Source: Nocardioidaceae bacterium (GTDB taxonomy: Bacteria > Actinomycetota > Actinomycetes > Propionibacteriales > Nocardioidaceae). Taken from it: DNA of 12,981 bases. Positions 12,679 through 12,981 of the stretch are shown piece after piece (within the stretch, counting starts at the first letter, position 1; each line of letters opens with the position of its first letter). The stretch covers positions 1 through 12,981 of the forward strand of contig JAICRS010000065.1 in the NCBI GenBank assembly GCA_025966335.1, in the 5' to 3' direction. The position numbers and the translations under genes were made by a program. Below the pieces are notes generated by a model. It was not told the origin of the DNA and made no database searches. It worked only from the letters and a program-made list of their open reading frames with translations.

Positions 12679-12981
12679 CTACTCGTCCCCGGACTTGTCT
12701 GACGACATCCCGGTCTGGATCAGGTCCATCACGGTCGAGTCGGCCAGCGTGGTGACGTCGCCGACCTCACGCTTCTCGGCCACGTCGCGCAGCAGCCGGC
12801 GCATGATCTTCCCGGACCGGGTCTTGGGAAGCTCGGCGACGACCATGATCGACTTCGGCTTCGCGATCGGGCCGATCTCCTTGGCGACGTGGTCGCGCAG
12901 CTCCTTGACCACGTCGGCACCTCCGTCGCCCGCACTCTCCCGCAGGATCACGAACGCGTTGATCGCCTGACCGGTGTCCGG
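12679..12981 (-). CDS. acs: acetyl-CoA synthetase, C-terminal end (partial)
   Basis: The frame is open from the right edge to TAG at 12681-12679 and gives the last 100 residues of an AMP-forming acetyl-CoA synthetase. The enzyme activates acetate to acetyl-CoA through acetyl-AMP. The visible part is the mobile C-terminal domain: GQAINAFVILRES, a VAKEIGPIAKPKSIMVV stretch, and the A10 motif LPKTRSGKIMRRLLRD. The lysine in that motif is catalytic and is the site of reversible acetylation in this family. A tail continues to SSDKSGDE. The acs gene closes this conserved block in mycobacteria too (Rv3667). It ends at the UUCG terminator. Confidence 0.95.
   Translation of the reverse strand, partial: PDTGQAINAFVILRESAGDGGADVVKELRDHVAKEIGPIAKPKSIMVVAELPKTRSGKIMRRLLRDVAEKREVGDVTTLADSTVMDLIQTGMSSDKSGDE

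Noticed and set aside
1..12981. tRNA, rRNA or CRISPR array
   Set aside because: I found no regularly spaced direct repeats of CRISPR type and no cloverleaf or rRNA-like stretch on reading both strands; a covariance search was not possible.

Overview
The DNA is very GC-rich, with GTG starts, ATGA stop/start overlaps and TANNNT -10 boxes placed 6-7 nt before start codons. Together with the gene order this points to an actinobacterium, most likely in or near Pseudonocardiaceae (inference). From about 4555 to the end, the gene order follows the conserved block known in Mycobacterium tuberculosis as Rv3678A to Rv3667: DUF4177, RidA, MBL hydrolase, crp, nth, TlpA-like lipoprotein, CoA-type Nudix, marP, ephE-like hydrolase, holin-X membrane protein and acs.

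Positions 1-4510 look like accessory sequence. They hold the end of a 3-oxoacid CoA-transferase operon (scoA tail, scoB, + strand). Next comes a single minus-strand gene for an AbiEi-type winged-helix plus Vsr/DUF559-like nuclease protein. Then, also on the minus strand, comes a two-gene operon of an HGGxW alpha/beta hydrolase and a 588-aa styrene/indole monooxygenase with its flavin reductase fused on (StyA-StyB). The nuclease gene sits between two 92-bp inverted arms (681-772 and 1842-1933; 83/92 identical, core 58/60). Each arm carries a CCATGG-centred hairpin, and the outer ends run into or abut the stop codons of the two flanking genes. This possible mobile cassette is the most unusual feature of the window.

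Positions 4555-6842 are a tight plus-strand operon: DUF4177, RidA, a Nudix hydrolase with a split Nudix box, and an MBL-fold hydrolase. It ends in a second palindromic element (6838-7014) that starts on the MBL stop codon. A G-run tract follows, up to the stop of the convergent crp gene. crp and nth diverge from 7737-7845, which contains a Crp-like operator. nth, the TlpA-like lipoprotein, the CoA Nudix and marP run rightwards.

marP converges on the ephE-like hydrolase, and the two stop codons share one CTAG. The hydrolase, the holin-X protein and acs all lie on the minus strand. acs runs off the right edge and is followed by a strong UUCG-loop terminator.
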